DNA of 52,740 nt from Candidatus Poribacteria bacterium (GTDB lineage Bacteria > Abyssobacteria > SURF-5), in assembly GCA_016215705.1 (NCBI GenBank), contig JACRIR010000004.1:1-52740 (forward strand). Reading direction: 5' to 3'. How positions within the stretch are numbered: position 1 is the stretch's first letter; each line of letters opens with the position of its first letter. Shown here piece by piece: positions 1-7,559 of the stretch. A program made the position numbers and the translations under genes. The notes beneath the pieces were generated by a model. It did not search any database. It saw only the letters and a list, made by a program, of their open reading frames with translations, and was not told the origin of the DNA.

Positions 1-339
1 ATTCCCGGCCTGCATGTTTTGGGCAAACCCGACATGAGCGTCTTTGCCTTCACTTCCGAGGACATGAACATCTTCGCGGTCGGGGATGGAATGGAAGCTC
101 GTGGCTGGCACATCGACTGGCAGCAGAAGCCGTCGGCGCTTCACGTGATGGTCACAATGGCGCATGAGGGAGTCGCAGGAAAATTCCTCGCCGATCTCAG
201 GGAATCTGCTGATTACGTGCGCGCGAATCCATCGGTCGCTTCCGAAGGTTCTGCTCCACTGTACGGCATGATGGCGACTGTGCCGGACCGCGTGATGGTG
301 CGCGACTTTGTTATGAACGTGATGGACGACGTGTTTTAG
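1..339 (+). CDS. PLP-dependent group II decarboxylase, C-terminal end (partial)
   Basis: The reading frame is open at the left edge of the window, so only the last 112 codons are seen. The residues resemble the C-terminal domain of PLP-dependent group II decarboxylases of the sphingosine-1-phosphate lyase / tyrosine decarboxylase type: a glycine-rich start, a GKPDMSVFAF segment, then MEARGWHIDWQQKPSALHVMVT, which matches the usual 'M..RGW....Q..P..lH' pattern. The PLP lysine would lie upstream, outside the window. The class III aminotransferase follows 80 bases later on the same strand, so the two may be co-transcribed. The substrate cannot be told from this fragment. Confidence 0.7.
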   Translation: MPGLHVLGKPDMSVFAFTSEDMNIFAVGDGMEARGWHIDWQQKPSALHVMVTMAHEGVAGKFLADLRESADYVRANPSVASEGSAPLYGMMATVPDRVMVRDFVMNVMDDVF

Positions 340-350
340 CGATTGCGGAC

Positions 351-380
351 ATCGGCGTTCATCTGCGTTCATCGGCGGTT
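351..380. repeat. Three 10-bp tandem units in the spacer
   Basis: The spacer after the decarboxylase contains ATCGGCGTTC, ATCTGCGTTC and ATCGGCGGTT back to back. The units resemble the AATCCGTG tandem at 52,451-52,470 near the other end of the window. I read this as a dispersed intergenic repeat of this genome. No regulatory role is evident. Confidence 0.6.
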
Positions 381-419
381 CCCGTTGAATCGGTTTTAAC
401 ACGTAACAAGGAGAACAAG

Positions 420-1790
420 ATGATAGATTTGAAATCAATTCCTGTGACGAAGGAAGACCTTGACCGCTATGAGGTGGAAAACCTCTTTCATTCATGGTCA
501 TACCAGCCGGCGAAATCGCCGATGCGGGTCGTTTCGACAAAGGGAACACGCTTTACAAATGAAGAGGGGCGGACGTTTCTGGACTTCAGTTCCTGTTTCG
601 TGAGTCATAACATCGGTCATCAGGACCCGAGAGTGCTGGATGCTCTGACGGAGCAGGCAAAGAAGCTCTGTTCATTTGCTCCGAATTTTTCGACCAGACC
701 CAGGGCCACATTGGCGAAAATGGTGGCGGAGATAACGCCCGGGGACTTATCCCGAACGTTCTTCTGCCTCAGCGGCACAGAAGCCAACGAGGCGGCCATA
801 AAGATTTGCCATCAATACACCGGCCGGCGCAAAATCATATCGCGCTATAGTTCCTATCACGGCGGGACCTCCACATCCATGACTCTTTCTTCAGGCGACC
901 CGAGAAGTTGGGCGCAGGTTCCCGGCGGGGTGGAACGTTTATCGGTTCCGTTGCCTTATTGCTATCGCTGCATGTTCGGGCAGAAATATCCCGAGTGCGA
1001 CCTGCGATGCGTGACATATATCGATCAGGTGATTGAACTTGAAGGCGGAGGCGACAAGGTGGCGGGCATTCTGTTTGAGCCTGTCACGGGCGCCAACGGA
1101 ATCATTGTTCCACCCGCTGAGTATTTCCCGAGGCTCAGAGAGATATGCGACAAGTGGGGCGTGCTCATGATCGCGGACGAGGTCATGACCGGCTTTGGCC
1201 GCACGGGGAAATGGTTCGCGATGGATCATTGGAACGTCGTTCCTGACATCATGACAATGGCAAAGGGAATCACCGCCGCGTATATGCCGATGGGCGCGAC
1301 CGTCGTGCGAAAACACATAGGCGACCGGTTCAAGGAACAGTTCTTCAGTCACGGCGCAACCTATGCGGGGCATGCGCTCGCCTGCGCGACCGCCATACGA
1401 GTTGTCCGGATTTATCAAGAGGACAATCTCATCGAGAACGCCGCCAAAATGGGAAAGTATCTTCTTGAGAAAGCTTTGGAGCTTAAGGACAAGCATCCGT
1501 CGGTGGGTGACGTTCGCGGGCTGGGCCTCTTCGTCGGGCTGGAACTGGTGAAGAACAAAAAGACCCGTGAGCCATTGATTCCGGTGGCGGCAAAGATACG
1601 TCCCGAGTCCAACCCGAAAGTTGAAGTCGGGAAACGTCTTGTCGAATTAGGAATGATTGCGATGGCCGCGAACCCGTCAAACATTGTCGCGATGGCGCCG
1701 CCGCTCATAATCACCAAGGGCGAAATCGATGAAGGTATCGGCATCATGGATAAGGCGCTTGAGGTTGCGGACGCCCATGCGGAGAAATGA
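420..1790 (+). CDS. Class III (omega-type) aminotransferase
   Basis: This is a 456-residue PLP enzyme of aminotransferase class III, the family of taurine-pyruvate, beta-alanine-pyruvate and 4-aminobutyrate aminotransferases. SGTEANEAA near residue 118 forms part of the cofactor site, D253 in ADEVMTGFGRTG should contact the PLP nitrogen, and K282 in MAKGITAAYMPMG is the expected Schiff-base lysine. A cysteine cluster (YCYRC, then CDLRC, near residues 180-200) occurs in some members of the family. The ATG at 420 has an AAGGAGAACAAG site just upstream. The start of the protein resembles taurine-pyruvate aminotransferases, but no sulfoacetaldehyde acetyltransferase lies beside it, so I leave the substrate open. 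Confidence 0.88.
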   Translation: MIDLKSIPVTKEDLDRYEVENLFHSWSYQPAKSPMRVVSTKGTRFTNEEGRTFLDFSSCFVSHNIGHQDPRVLDALTEQAKKLCSFAPNFSTRPRATLAKMVAEITPGDLSRTFFCLSGTEANEAAIKICHQYTGRRKIISRYSSYHGGTSTSMTLSSGDPRSWAQVPGGVERLSVPLPYCYRCMFGQKYPECDLRCVTYIDQVIELEGGGDKVAGILFEPVTGANGIIVPPAEYFPRLREICDKWGVLMIADEVMTGFGRTGKWFAMDHWNVVPDIMTMAKGITAAYMPMGATVVRKHIGDRFKEQFFSHGATYAGHALACATAIRVVRIYQEDNLIENAAKMGKYLLEKALELKDKHPSVGDVRGLGLFVGLELVKNKKTREPLIPVAAKIRPESNPKVEVGKRLVELGMIAMAANPSNIVAMAPPLIITKGEIDEGIGIMDKALEVADAHAEK

Positions 1791-1852
1791 TGAATGATGA
1801 GGCGAAGTGCGAGGTTTTCCCTTTCCTCTTGTTCCTTTCGCTTTGTCTGTGA

Positions 1853-2176
1853 TTATTCGAGGGCTTTCATGGCGATGCAACTGTGCGCCATCGAGGCGCC
1901 GGCATTCAAGGCAACGGCCACCATGATCGCCTCGGCTATTTCCTCGTTCGTTGCGCCCGCGTCTTTCGCCTTGCGTGTATGCCCGTCGATGCAGTAGGGA
2001 CATTGGGTGATATGCGCACATGCGAGCGCAATCAGTTCCTTTGTTTTTGAAGGGAGAGCGCCTTCTTCAAAAACCTTCTGGTTGAAGGCAGCAAACGCGC
2101 CCAACAGGTCGCCCTTCACTTCAGCGAATTTTCCCATCGAGAGCAGCCCATCTGTCGAATAAAAGTGATCGCCCAT
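1853..2176 (-). CDS. AhpD-like / carboxymuconolactone decarboxylase family protein
   Basis: This is a 107-residue all-helical protein of the AhpD/CMD family. It carries the full AhpD redox motif with exact spacing: E47, eleven residues, C59, two residues, C62, three residues, H66 (QCPYCIDGH). Members with this motif act as small peroxidases or thiol-disulfide partners in the cytoplasm. AGAGGAGAA precedes the ATG at 2176, which supports the start. The gene stands alone on the minus strand, convergent with the aminotransferase and divergent from the next small gene. A role in oxidative stress fits an anaerobe but is inferred. Confidence 0.85.
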   Translation of the reverse strand: MGDHFYSTDGLLSMGKFAEVKGDLLGAFAAFNQKVFEEGALPSKTKELIALACAHITQCPYCIDGHTRKAKDAGATNEEIAEAIMVAVALNAGASMAHSCIAMKALE

Positions 2177-2241
2177 CTTTCTTTCTCCTCTAAAGTTTTG
2201 TAGGGTTTATGTCGATATAATGATTGAAGAAATCCCCCTTG

Positions 2242-2260
2242 CCCCCTTTGCGAAAGGGGG
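2242..2260. repeat. Short perfect inverted repeat between divergent genes
   Basis: CCCCCTTT and AAAGGGGG flank a three-base GCG loop, making a perfect 8-bp stem. It lies between the starts of two divergent genes, so it is not an obvious terminator for either. It looks like one of the small C/G-rich palindromes scattered between genes in many bacterial genomes. A possible -10 box, TATAAT, sits at 2216-2221 on the plus strand, but I find no good -35 partner. Confidence 0.6.
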
Positions 2261-2295
2261 ATAACAATTGAGCACCGGCCCAAGAGAGCCAAACA

Positions 2296-2520
2296 ATGGA
2301 TATCGGGACTAGCGCTTCAATATTGAGTGCACTAAATAGCGGGAGCGGCTCGCTCGTCAATGGCATAGCCCAGATATCCATGCAGCATGCTGCGATGGCC
2401 AATCAGCTTCTCATCCAGATGTACGCTCTTAAGATGTCGATGGATACGGAACAAGCTGCTACTCTCTCGCTTATCCAACAGGCCCTCGGCATCGGCCAGA
2501 ACCTCGACTTTCTCGTCTGA
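2296..2520 (+). CDS. Small hypothetical protein, possibly YjfB-like
   Basis: This 74-residue protein has no signal peptide, membrane segment or cysteine. It is rich in Ala, Ser, Gln, Met and Leu and looks entirely helical. The MDI start and the pattern of a short acidic end followed by amphipathic helices recall the YjfB family of small putative motility proteins, but the resemblance is weak. The ATG at 2296 has only a poor ribosome site (AGAGAGCCAAACA). The gene is isolated, with a convergent neighbour downstream. It could be a small structural protein or a spurious open frame. Confidence 0.45.
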   Translation: MDIGTSASILSALNSGSGSLVNGIAQISMQHAAMANQLLIQMYALKMSMDTEQAATLSLIQQALGIGQNLDFLV

Positions 2521-2587
2521 AAAGAAGAGTCTGGATCACGAATCACGAATAGGACGAATTGCGAGCAGGAATCAGTTCTTGGTTTCG

Positions 2588-2635
2588 GGTTTATGGTTCA
2601 AAACCATAAACCATGAACTATGAACCATGAACCGA
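2588..2635. repeat. 11-bp hairpin followed by degenerate AACCATGAAC repeats
   Basis: GGTTTATGGTT (2588-2598) and AACCATAAACC (2602-2612) form a perfect 11-bp stem with a three-base loop. The right arm runs on into degenerate copies of CATGAACTATGAACCATGAACC. The element lies between convergent genes, so it could act as a bidirectional terminator, although it has no U-tract. A related tract with CATGAACCATGAACC is found near 50,120, pointing to a dispersed repeat family. Confidence 0.55.
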
Positions 2636-2663
2636 CTAGGTTCCTTTCGTCTTTTGCCCCCTC

Positions 2664-4541
2664 TTATGGCATATCTCTCACGGCAAAGTCCAGCCCGAGT
2701 TCTCTCAGCTTTTCATCTGTCGGGCAGCCGGTTCGCTTGTCCCATCCGCGTTCATCGTAATAATCATCGAGCAATCTCTTGAGGTCTTCGCGCGTGAGCT
2801 TTCGCGTCTGGAAATAGTCGCGCATCTCGAATTCGCTGCCTGCAGCGTTCAGGGGCTCAAACCATTTGTCGGGCGGTGTGTCGTCTTTGCGTGTAAAACC
2901 CTCACGACAGTTGAGCGCTTTATACAGGTTCCAAACCCTCTCGGCTGCCGACATGAGGGCAGTCTTATCCATCTCTATGCCGGTTGCGGTCGAGAACAGG
3001 CGGGCGCAGATGTCAGCGCTGTAAAAGCGATTATTCTGACTTCGGATGCAGATGCCGAGCGAATCGAACACGGCAAACCAATCTTCTGAATAGCGCGTGA
3101 ACCGGCCGACGTTGAACCCGAAGGGGCTGTCCATGATTCGTTTGACGGCCTCGGGCGGCGCGCCCATGCGGCCTGCGTGCTTCTCGAACATTTCGAGCGG
3201 TGCGCCCTGGTTATATGAAGGCGAGCCGCCGGATTGATGGTGTCCGCCGCGCGGATTAACCAGTTGCTCGAACTCCATCGTGCCCAAGCCTTTCTCGCGC
3301 GGGTCGAACTCCGTGCCAAGCCCCTTCACGTGCGAGGTATATTTGGCGGGGTCGAGTCCGAATTCCTTCACCGTTTCGACCCATCCCTCGGCGAGAACGT
3401 CGCCAACGCCCCGGCGGAAAGTAATCTTCTCGATAAGGTCATGCATAGTCTCGTAGTTACGCTCGATCTTTCCGACTTTGTCTTCGCTCAGTGCGCCTTT
3501 GCTGGTTGCCTCGATTAGCAGGTCGAACAAGCCGTCAAACTCCTGCTGGCAAAGGCCGTAGCGATTTTGCATGTTCACTATGCGCGTGGCTCTCGAGCAC
3601 TCGGGGATTTGTCCTTTCATGGCCGTCTGAGCGACCATGCCGAAGCTGTGGGTGTAAGTCTTCATGCCGCTGAATTCGCCCTCGGGAGTTACGAGCATGT
3701 CCTTGTCGGCGATGAAACATGATGGGCAGGCGATGCGGGCTTTTCTCAGCTTCTTGTACGCGCTGAGACCGTAAGGGCCCTCTTCGCCGAGCATGAATGA
3801 GCCGCCGGCATTGAGGATGCCATAGTCCACTGCCGCCGAATGAAGCGGATATCTGCGCGCGCGACCAAATAGCGTGTTAACCTCGTGCATGAATCCTTTC
3901 GGATCGGCAACGCGGATGCCGCCACTGCCTCGAACGAGCACAGCCTTCAGCTTCTTCGAGCCCATGATTGCGCCGAAGCCGGCGCGTCCGATGGTCGCCA
4001 TTTTGTCAACCATTCCGAGAGAGAACTTGACCAGGTTCTCACCGGCTTGTCCGATCGAGATCGAGCCGCAGCGTGCATGGCGTTTCCATAATGCGTCGAC
4101 GGCCTCGTAGTTGTCTTTGCCCCATATGTCGGTCGCATCGAGGATTTGCACGCGATCATCTTCAATGAAGACGTAAACGGGTTTTTGCGCCGTGCCGGTT
4201 ATGACGACGTGGTCGTGGCCTGCGCGCTTCATATTGAACGCAAACGTCATGCTGCCACTGCCGGCGGATACTGCGCCCGAGAGCGGAAACTTAGATGTGC
4301 CGATCACTCGCGCGGCGCCCGGTACCATTGTTCCGATGAGGGGGCCTGCGCCGATGATTATCGGATTTTCGGGCGCAAGAGCGTCAACGCCGGGTTTGAT
4401 CAAATCCCATGCGAGCTTATTGTTGAGACCCAGGCCGCCGAGGTATTTTTCGGCATCGGCTTTATCGAGAGGCTTCTTCTCTATCTTTCCATCGGACAAA
4501 TTGATGAACAGGATATTGCCGGCATAACCGAAATGATCCAC
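2664..4541 (-). CDS. Aldehyde:ferredoxin oxidoreductase family tungsten/molybdenum enzyme
   Basis: This is a protein of about 625 residues from the AOR family, whose members oxidise aldehydes or carboxylate-level substrates with a bis-pterin W or Mo centre and reduce ferredoxin. The N-terminal FGYAGNILFINLSDG and the GLGLNNKLAWDL segment are typical of AOR domain 1. Of the four usual 4Fe-4S cysteines I see C272 and C275 in ACPSC and C498 in DSLGIC. The expected third cysteine is D279. The start is uncertain: GTG at 4541 lies nine bases after GGAGGT, while GTG at 4547 overlaps the ferredoxin stop (GTGA). A longer frame to 4613 would overlap the ferredoxin by 70 bases and is rejected. It forms an operon with the ferredoxin. 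Confidence 0.88.
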   Translation of the reverse strand: MDHFGYAGNILFINLSDGKIEKKPLDKADAEKYLGGLGLNNKLAWDLIKPGVDALAPENPIIIGAGPLIGTMVPGAARVIGTSKFPLSGAVSAGSGSMTFAFNMKRAGHDHVVITGTAQKPVYVFIEDDRVQILDATDIWGKDNYEAVDALWKRHARCGSISIGQAGENLVKFSLGMVDKMATIGRAGFGAIMGSKKLKAVLVRGSGGIRVADPKGFMHEVNTLFGRARRYPLHSAAVDYGILNAGGSFMLGEEGPYGLSAYKKLRKARIACPSCFIADKDMLVTPEGEFSGMKTYTHSFGMVAQTAMKGQIPECSRATRIVNMQNRYGLCQQEFDGLFDLLIEATSKGALSEDKVGKIERNYETMHDLIEKITFRRGVGDVLAEGWVETVKEFGLDPAKYTSHVKGLGTEFDPREKGLGTMEFEQLVNPRGGHHQSGGSPSYNQGAPLEMFEKHAGRMGAPPEAVKRIMDSPFGFNVGRFTRYSEDWFAVFDSLGICIRSQNNRFYSADICARLFSTATGIEMDKTALMSAAERVWNLYKALNCREGFTRKDDTPPDKWFEPLNAAGSEFEMRDYFQTRKLTREDLKRLLDDYYDERGWDKRTGCPTDEKLRELGLDFAVRDMP

Positions 4542-4543
4542 GG

Positions 4544-4792
4544 TCACTTCACCTCCGTCCGGCTTAGCGCGCCGTACACGCAGTAGTCCGCGCAGATCGA
4601 ACATTGAAGGCATTCGTCGGTGAAGCTTGCGCCCTTATCGTCGTCTACGGTTCTCTCGATTCTGATTCGCGCGAGCGCCGGATTGAAGATGTCGTGGTAC
4701 GTGAACGAGCATATCAACTGGCAGTTTAGGCAGCCCGTGCACTTATCGAGATCAATCAGGATTTTCGGGTTGTTTTCGTTTACAAACGACAT
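4544..4792 (-). CDS. 2[4Fe-4S] ferredoxin, electron partner of the AOR
   Basis: This 82-residue ferredoxin has two CxxCxxCxxxC motifs, at C18/C21/C24/C28 and C61/C64/C67/C71, each able to ligate a 4Fe-4S cluster. It lies directly upstream of the aldehyde oxidoreductase and its stop codon abuts or overlaps that gene's GTG start, indicating translational coupling. The arrangement is the common AOR-plus-ferredoxin pair, in which the ferredoxin accepts electrons from the tungsten enzyme. The loop between the motifs is longer than in clostridial ferredoxins, as in polyferredoxin-like AOR subunits. Confidence 0.87.
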   Translation of the reverse strand: MSFVNENNPKILIDLDKCTGCLNCQLICSFTYHDIFNPALARIRIERTVDDDKGASFTDECLQCSICADYCVYGALSRTEVK

Positions 4793-4856
4793 ACGAATTG
4801 GTCCCTTCGCACAATGGAGATGTCTCGGACGACTTGGGAGGGCAACAGCAAAATCT

Positions 4857-4865
4857 ATTATATCA
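4857..4865 (-). promoter_or_regulatory. Extended -10 promoter for ferredoxin-AOR operon
   Basis: Read on the minus strand the bases are TGATATAAT, an extended -10 element with a consensus hexamer, about 65 bases before the ferredoxin ATG. No strong -35 box is visible at 17 bases (TCTCAC), which an extended -10 can tolerate. Confidence 0.5.
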
Positions 4866-4970
4866 GAAAGACGGCTAAAGTGAGACGTCCCCCGCTATCG
4901 AGGCGAGTTTTGCAGTATGTCGGTGATGGTAAACAGAATGATCGAGGAGATTGTGGCGAAGGATCGTTCT

Positions 4971-5177
4971 TCACACAGACTTTTTCCATTTGGTCCAACG
5001 ATAGACATTTATCATTGTCGGGGTTTTACATTTGGCGCACAAGACCGATCCGCTGGGATATACCTTATCTCCTGCTACAACGACTTGCTCCTCGAGGACT
5101 ATCTTGTCGAGGCCGCTGCAAGTGGAGCATTCAAGTGTTTGCACGAGGTATTTCGATACGTCGGAACAATTCTCCAT
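4971..5177 (-). CDS. Small zinc-ribbon-like protein
   Basis: This 68-residue protein has a CSTC pair near residue 17 and a CAKC pair near residue 47, the spacing of a small zinc ribbon. Between the pairs lies a run that looks like beta strands (KIVLEEQVVVAGDKVYPSGSVL). It is the last gene of a run of four minus-strand genes and starts 20 bases after the PilZ gene ends, so it is probably co-transcribed with it. The name of the family is unknown to me. A weak GAGAG site precedes the ATG. Confidence 0.55.
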   Translation of the reverse strand: MENCSDVSKYLVQTLECSTCSGLDKIVLEEQVVVAGDKVYPSGSVLCAKCKTPTMINVYRWTKWKKSV

Positions 5178-5197
5178 CTCTCACGGAATCCTTTCGG

Positions 5198-5650
5198 TCA
5201 GAAATCTTCGGCCACTGATTCTTGCTGAGGGGACGATTGTTGGAGTACCTTCAATAAATCATCGAGATATTTGGCGTCCTCGCGAGATATATCCGCAAAC
5301 TCGAGCCCGAGGATGTAGGTGTCGGCGGAATCTTTGAGTCTCTTGACCCAGGCAACGCGCGCACGCGCGCGAATCTCGGTGTCGAAAGCGGTCCTTATTG
5401 TCACCGAGAGAGATGCCCCTTTGACTGCCGGAAATCGTGACACGAGCGCGACCCCACCCTCGCTGACGTTGAGCACGCGAAGATGGCTCTGGCCGACCGC
5501 TTCACTTTTCAGGTAGCCCGCGTGAACCCCTCGGTTCCATTTGTCCTCGCGGTCGTATTCGAAGGCGGTTGTCACCGAAGCGTCGCAGGCATGCCGAAAG
5601 AAGTGACGCCGGTTCTTGTTTCCGAGCAAATCTTTTCCAGGGTGTGGCAT
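5198..5650 (-). CDS. PilZ-domain protein
   Basis: This protein of about 150 residues is a PilZ domain, the usual receptor for cyclic di-GMP. The arginine motif is NRRHFFRH and the second motif is NVSEGG, close to the (D/N)xSxxG consensus. A C-terminal helix follows. I start it at the ATG at 5650 because AAGGAGA lies seven bases before it; an ATG-initiated frame from 5683 would overlap the upstream gene. Two HD-GYP proteins in the same window could degrade the same second messenger. The target of this PilZ protein is unknown. Confidence 0.85.
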   Translation of the reverse strand: MPHPGKDLLGNKNRRHFFRHACDASVTTAFEYDREDKWNRGVHAGYLKSEAVGQSHLRVLNVSEGGVALVSRFPAVKGASLSVTIRTAFDTEIRARARVAWVKRLKDSADTYILGLEFADISREDAKYLDDLLKVLQQSSPQQESVAEDF

Positions 5651-5669
5651 GGGGTGGTCTCCTTGGTTC

Positions 5670-6014
5670 TTACCTGTTCGCAAACCTCCTCATTCCCAAT
5701 CCAATCGAGAAAAGTGAAACTGCGCCAAGAATCAGTAGAAGCCCGGTCTTGAAATGGTTACCCCTCGTGAGCATGAAAACTCCGAGTGCAAAAAGGCCTA
5801 CGGCCCCCATCATATAGAGGCTCCCATAAGCGCGCACTCTTCTGGTTTGTTGTTGAGGGATGATTTCTCTCGCGGGAAACTTTGTCCGGCCGGGATGGCG
5901 TTCAGCCCAGTGTCTGCATTGGTAGCATAGGACAAGTGCGCCTTTCCCCGGTATGTTGTGTCGGTAGGCGCTGTAGTCCCCGATGTAGTGTCCGCATCCC
6001 TGGCAATAGGCCAT
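5670..6014 (-). CDS. Zinc-ribbon membrane protein, function unknown
   Basis: This 114-residue protein begins with a zinc-ribbon-like module (CQGCGHYIGDY, then CYQCRHW about 20 residues later) and ends with two adjacent hydrophobic segments, near residues 66-80 and 88-106, that look like a transmembrane hairpin. It sits between the FHA-domain membrane protein and the PilZ protein and shares their strand. The combination of an N-terminal zinc ribbon with C-terminal membrane segments resembles many small bacterial envelope proteins of unknown role. Its start has no strong ribosome site. Confidence 0.65.
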   Translation of the reverse strand: MAYCQGCGHYIGDYSAYRHNIPGKGALVLCYQCRHWAERHPGRTKFPAREIIPQQQTRRVRAYGSLYMMGAVGLFALGVFMLTRGNHFKTGLLLILGAVSLFSIGLGMRRFANR

Positions 6015-6068
6015 TTTGTTGTTCTTCGTTTCTCGCTTGTCAGCACACTCCCATTTGACGTCAAGGAT

Positions 6069-6905
6069 TCACTTTTCGTGCGCGTGTACCTCAAATACGA
6101 TATCGCCGATGCGGACTTTGTCGTGGTTCTTCAACTGGGGGTTATACTGAAGCTTGTCGTTGACGCTGATCGGCTGGTTCGATTTCCCGTGGAGATATGC
6201 ATGTGTCTTCCCGCCGACGTGCACAAAGGAAAACGAGCACTGAGCTCCTTTCAACGAAGGGTCTCGAATGACGATGTCATCGTTTGTCGATGCCCCCAAT
6301 GTCAGCCGTTTCCTTTTGATGAGTCGTTTCGATAAGTCGATTCTTTCTTTGCCTGAACGCGCGCCCTGTATGGGCTCGAGTGACATTATTACTCGATTCT
6401 CGAGGAAGATATATATACCCGCAATCGACGCGGCAAGAACTCCCATCACCCCGAGAAAGAGTTTTCCCATATTCGCTCTCAGCATGCTGATGAGGCGAGG
6501 AGGCGGCTGCTGCAAGTCAATCGTTGCGGGAGCAGTCAGGTCAATTGATTCCCCGCAATATGGGCATTTCCCCAACTCATGTGTCTGATAGGCAAAGAAC
6601 AGCTTCTTGCATGCCGGAGAAAAGAACCACACGAAATCGGAGTCGTCTGCGCCTGCGCCCATTACTTTCTTATCTTCGGTCACCAGCATCATCTGGAATC
6701 CGCAATATGGGCAATTCCCCTTTCTCGTGGTCGCTTCCGCCATGAACAATTTACCGCAATTGGCGCAGGTGAACCATGAAAAGTTCTCCTTCGACACCCC
6801 GGCCACTACTTTTCTTGACGGATCAAAGAATCCCCCTGCAATCATTCGCCACAGCACGAATCCTATGATCAGCATCAGCAGGCCGAACACAAACGCTTTT
6901 TTCAT
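6069..6905 (-). CDS. Membrane protein with two zinc ribbons and a C-terminal FHA domain
   Basis: This protein of about 278 residues has an N-terminal membrane helix (FVFGLLMLIIGFVLW), two zinc-ribbon-like segments (CANCGK with CPYCG, and a second SPACKK with CPYCG, in which one cysteine pair is reduced to a single Cys), a second membrane helix near residue 155 and a C-terminal FHA-like domain. The FHA part shows LTLGASTNDDIVIRDPSLKGAQCSF, matching the 'GR...nDI.l.d..vS..HA' pattern, although the usual SxxH is altered. FHA domains bind phosphothreonine. AAAGGTGG precedes the ATG at 6905. It heads the run of four minus-strand genes. Confidence 0.75.
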   Translation of the reverse strand: MKKAFVFGLLMLIIGFVLWRMIAGGFFDPSRKVVAGVSKENFSWFTCANCGKLFMAEATTRKGNCPYCGFQMMLVTEDKKVMGAGADDSDFVWFFSPACKKLFFAYQTHELGKCPYCGESIDLTAPATIDLQQPPPRLISMLRANMGKLFLGVMGVLAASIAGIYIFLENRVIMSLEPIQGARSGKERIDLSKRLIKRKRLTLGASTNDDIVIRDPSLKGAQCSFSFVHVGGKTHAYLHGKSNQPISVNDKLQYNPQLKNHDKVRIGDIVFEVHAHEK

Positions 6906-7141
6906 GGTAGGTACCACCTTTGGGGAAAAGACCCCCGATAGCGTACCAGTCTCCCCTCCTAAGTGTATTACAATATATATTTTACATCATGCGAGCCAAC
7001 CTGTCAACGCGAGCACAATGATTTTGCAGAAATCTGCTTGACGGAATCTTTCCTCAAAGATGCACAATGAACGACGGCTACAAGACGTTTCAGCAAAGAG
7101 GAAGCCTTAGCTGTTACTGGTTTTGCGGCGTGACCTAACCA

Positions 7142-7194
7142 GGTTGTGGGGTGCGTTCATCTTCTTCCACAACCCCTTGTATGCTTGTCATACA
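7142..7194 (+). promoter_or_regulatory. Two dyads upstream of the sigma-54 promoter, possible activator sites
   Basis: GGTTGTGG (7142-7149) and CCACAACC (7167-7174) form perfect 8-bp arms 17 bases apart. TGTATG (7178-7183) and CATACA (7189-7194) form 6-bp arms 5 bases apart. They lie about 65 to 110 bases before the predicted start site, where activators of sigma-54 promoters often bind. The protein that would bind is unknown. Confidence 0.4.
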
Positions 7195-7227
7195 TACTGG
7201 ATCGGAGATGTAGATAATGGAGATTCG

Positions 7228-7243
7228 TGGCACATATCTTGCT
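7228..7243 (+). promoter_or_regulatory. Sigma-54 promoter (-24/-12)
   Basis: The bases TGGCACATATCTTGCT match the -24/-12 consensus TGGCACG-N4-TTGCW at almost every position, with the invariant GG and GC correctly spaced. The predicted start site is near 7254. The first sizeable downstream gene begins about 300 bases later. Confidence 0.7.
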
Positions 7244-7559
7244 TTAAGTGCAGTATAATACGTCACTTGCGCCTTGGCGGCACAAGTGTGACAACAGGAA
7301 AGGGATCGCTTAGCTCCATATGGATCAAGGGGTTGGGAGAGACCGACAGATCATTTCAGTAGAAAAAAAGTCTTTCCGTTCAGCCACCGGGTCGGCAACG
7401 AAGGGACCGGTAATGAACGAAATTGACCGGCATCCATGCCTACAGGCAGCGATTGTAGGAACACACAAGATTCAGGAAGCTTTCTACCGGGGTCTTGAGT
7501 GAAATGAGGAAAATGTCTCGGCGCGTGTGTCTCGACGCGAGTGTCCGGGACAGTCACCT

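Larger units (their letters stand above)
6906..7559. other. Long non-coding region with regulatory sequences
   Basis: No convincing gene is seen in these 650 bases. The first part serves as the upstream region of the minus-strand FHA gene. From about 7140 on it holds two dyads and a sigma-54-type promoter reading rightward, followed by a leader of about 300 bases before the next gene. A hairpin with CACTTG and CAAGTG arms lies near 7264-7290 in that leader. Short open frames at 7320-7502 have no good ribosome site and no recognisable product. Confidence 0.6.

Noticed and set aside
939-1496. A 185-codon minus-strand open frame inside the aminotransferase gene
   Set aside because: It is fully antisense to a well-supported enzyme gene, has no recognisable motif and no ribosome site. 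It is a shadow of the GC-rich coding strand.
4542-4613. Longer start of the aldehyde oxidoreductase at 4613
   Set aside because: It would overlap the ferredoxin gene by 70 bases and add residues unlike the family. GTG at 4541 or 4547 follows GGAGGT.
7320-7502. Possible 60-codon gene in the leader ahead of the deacetylase-like gene
   Set aside because: No ribosome site and no recognisable protein features. It is more likely part of an untranslated leader.
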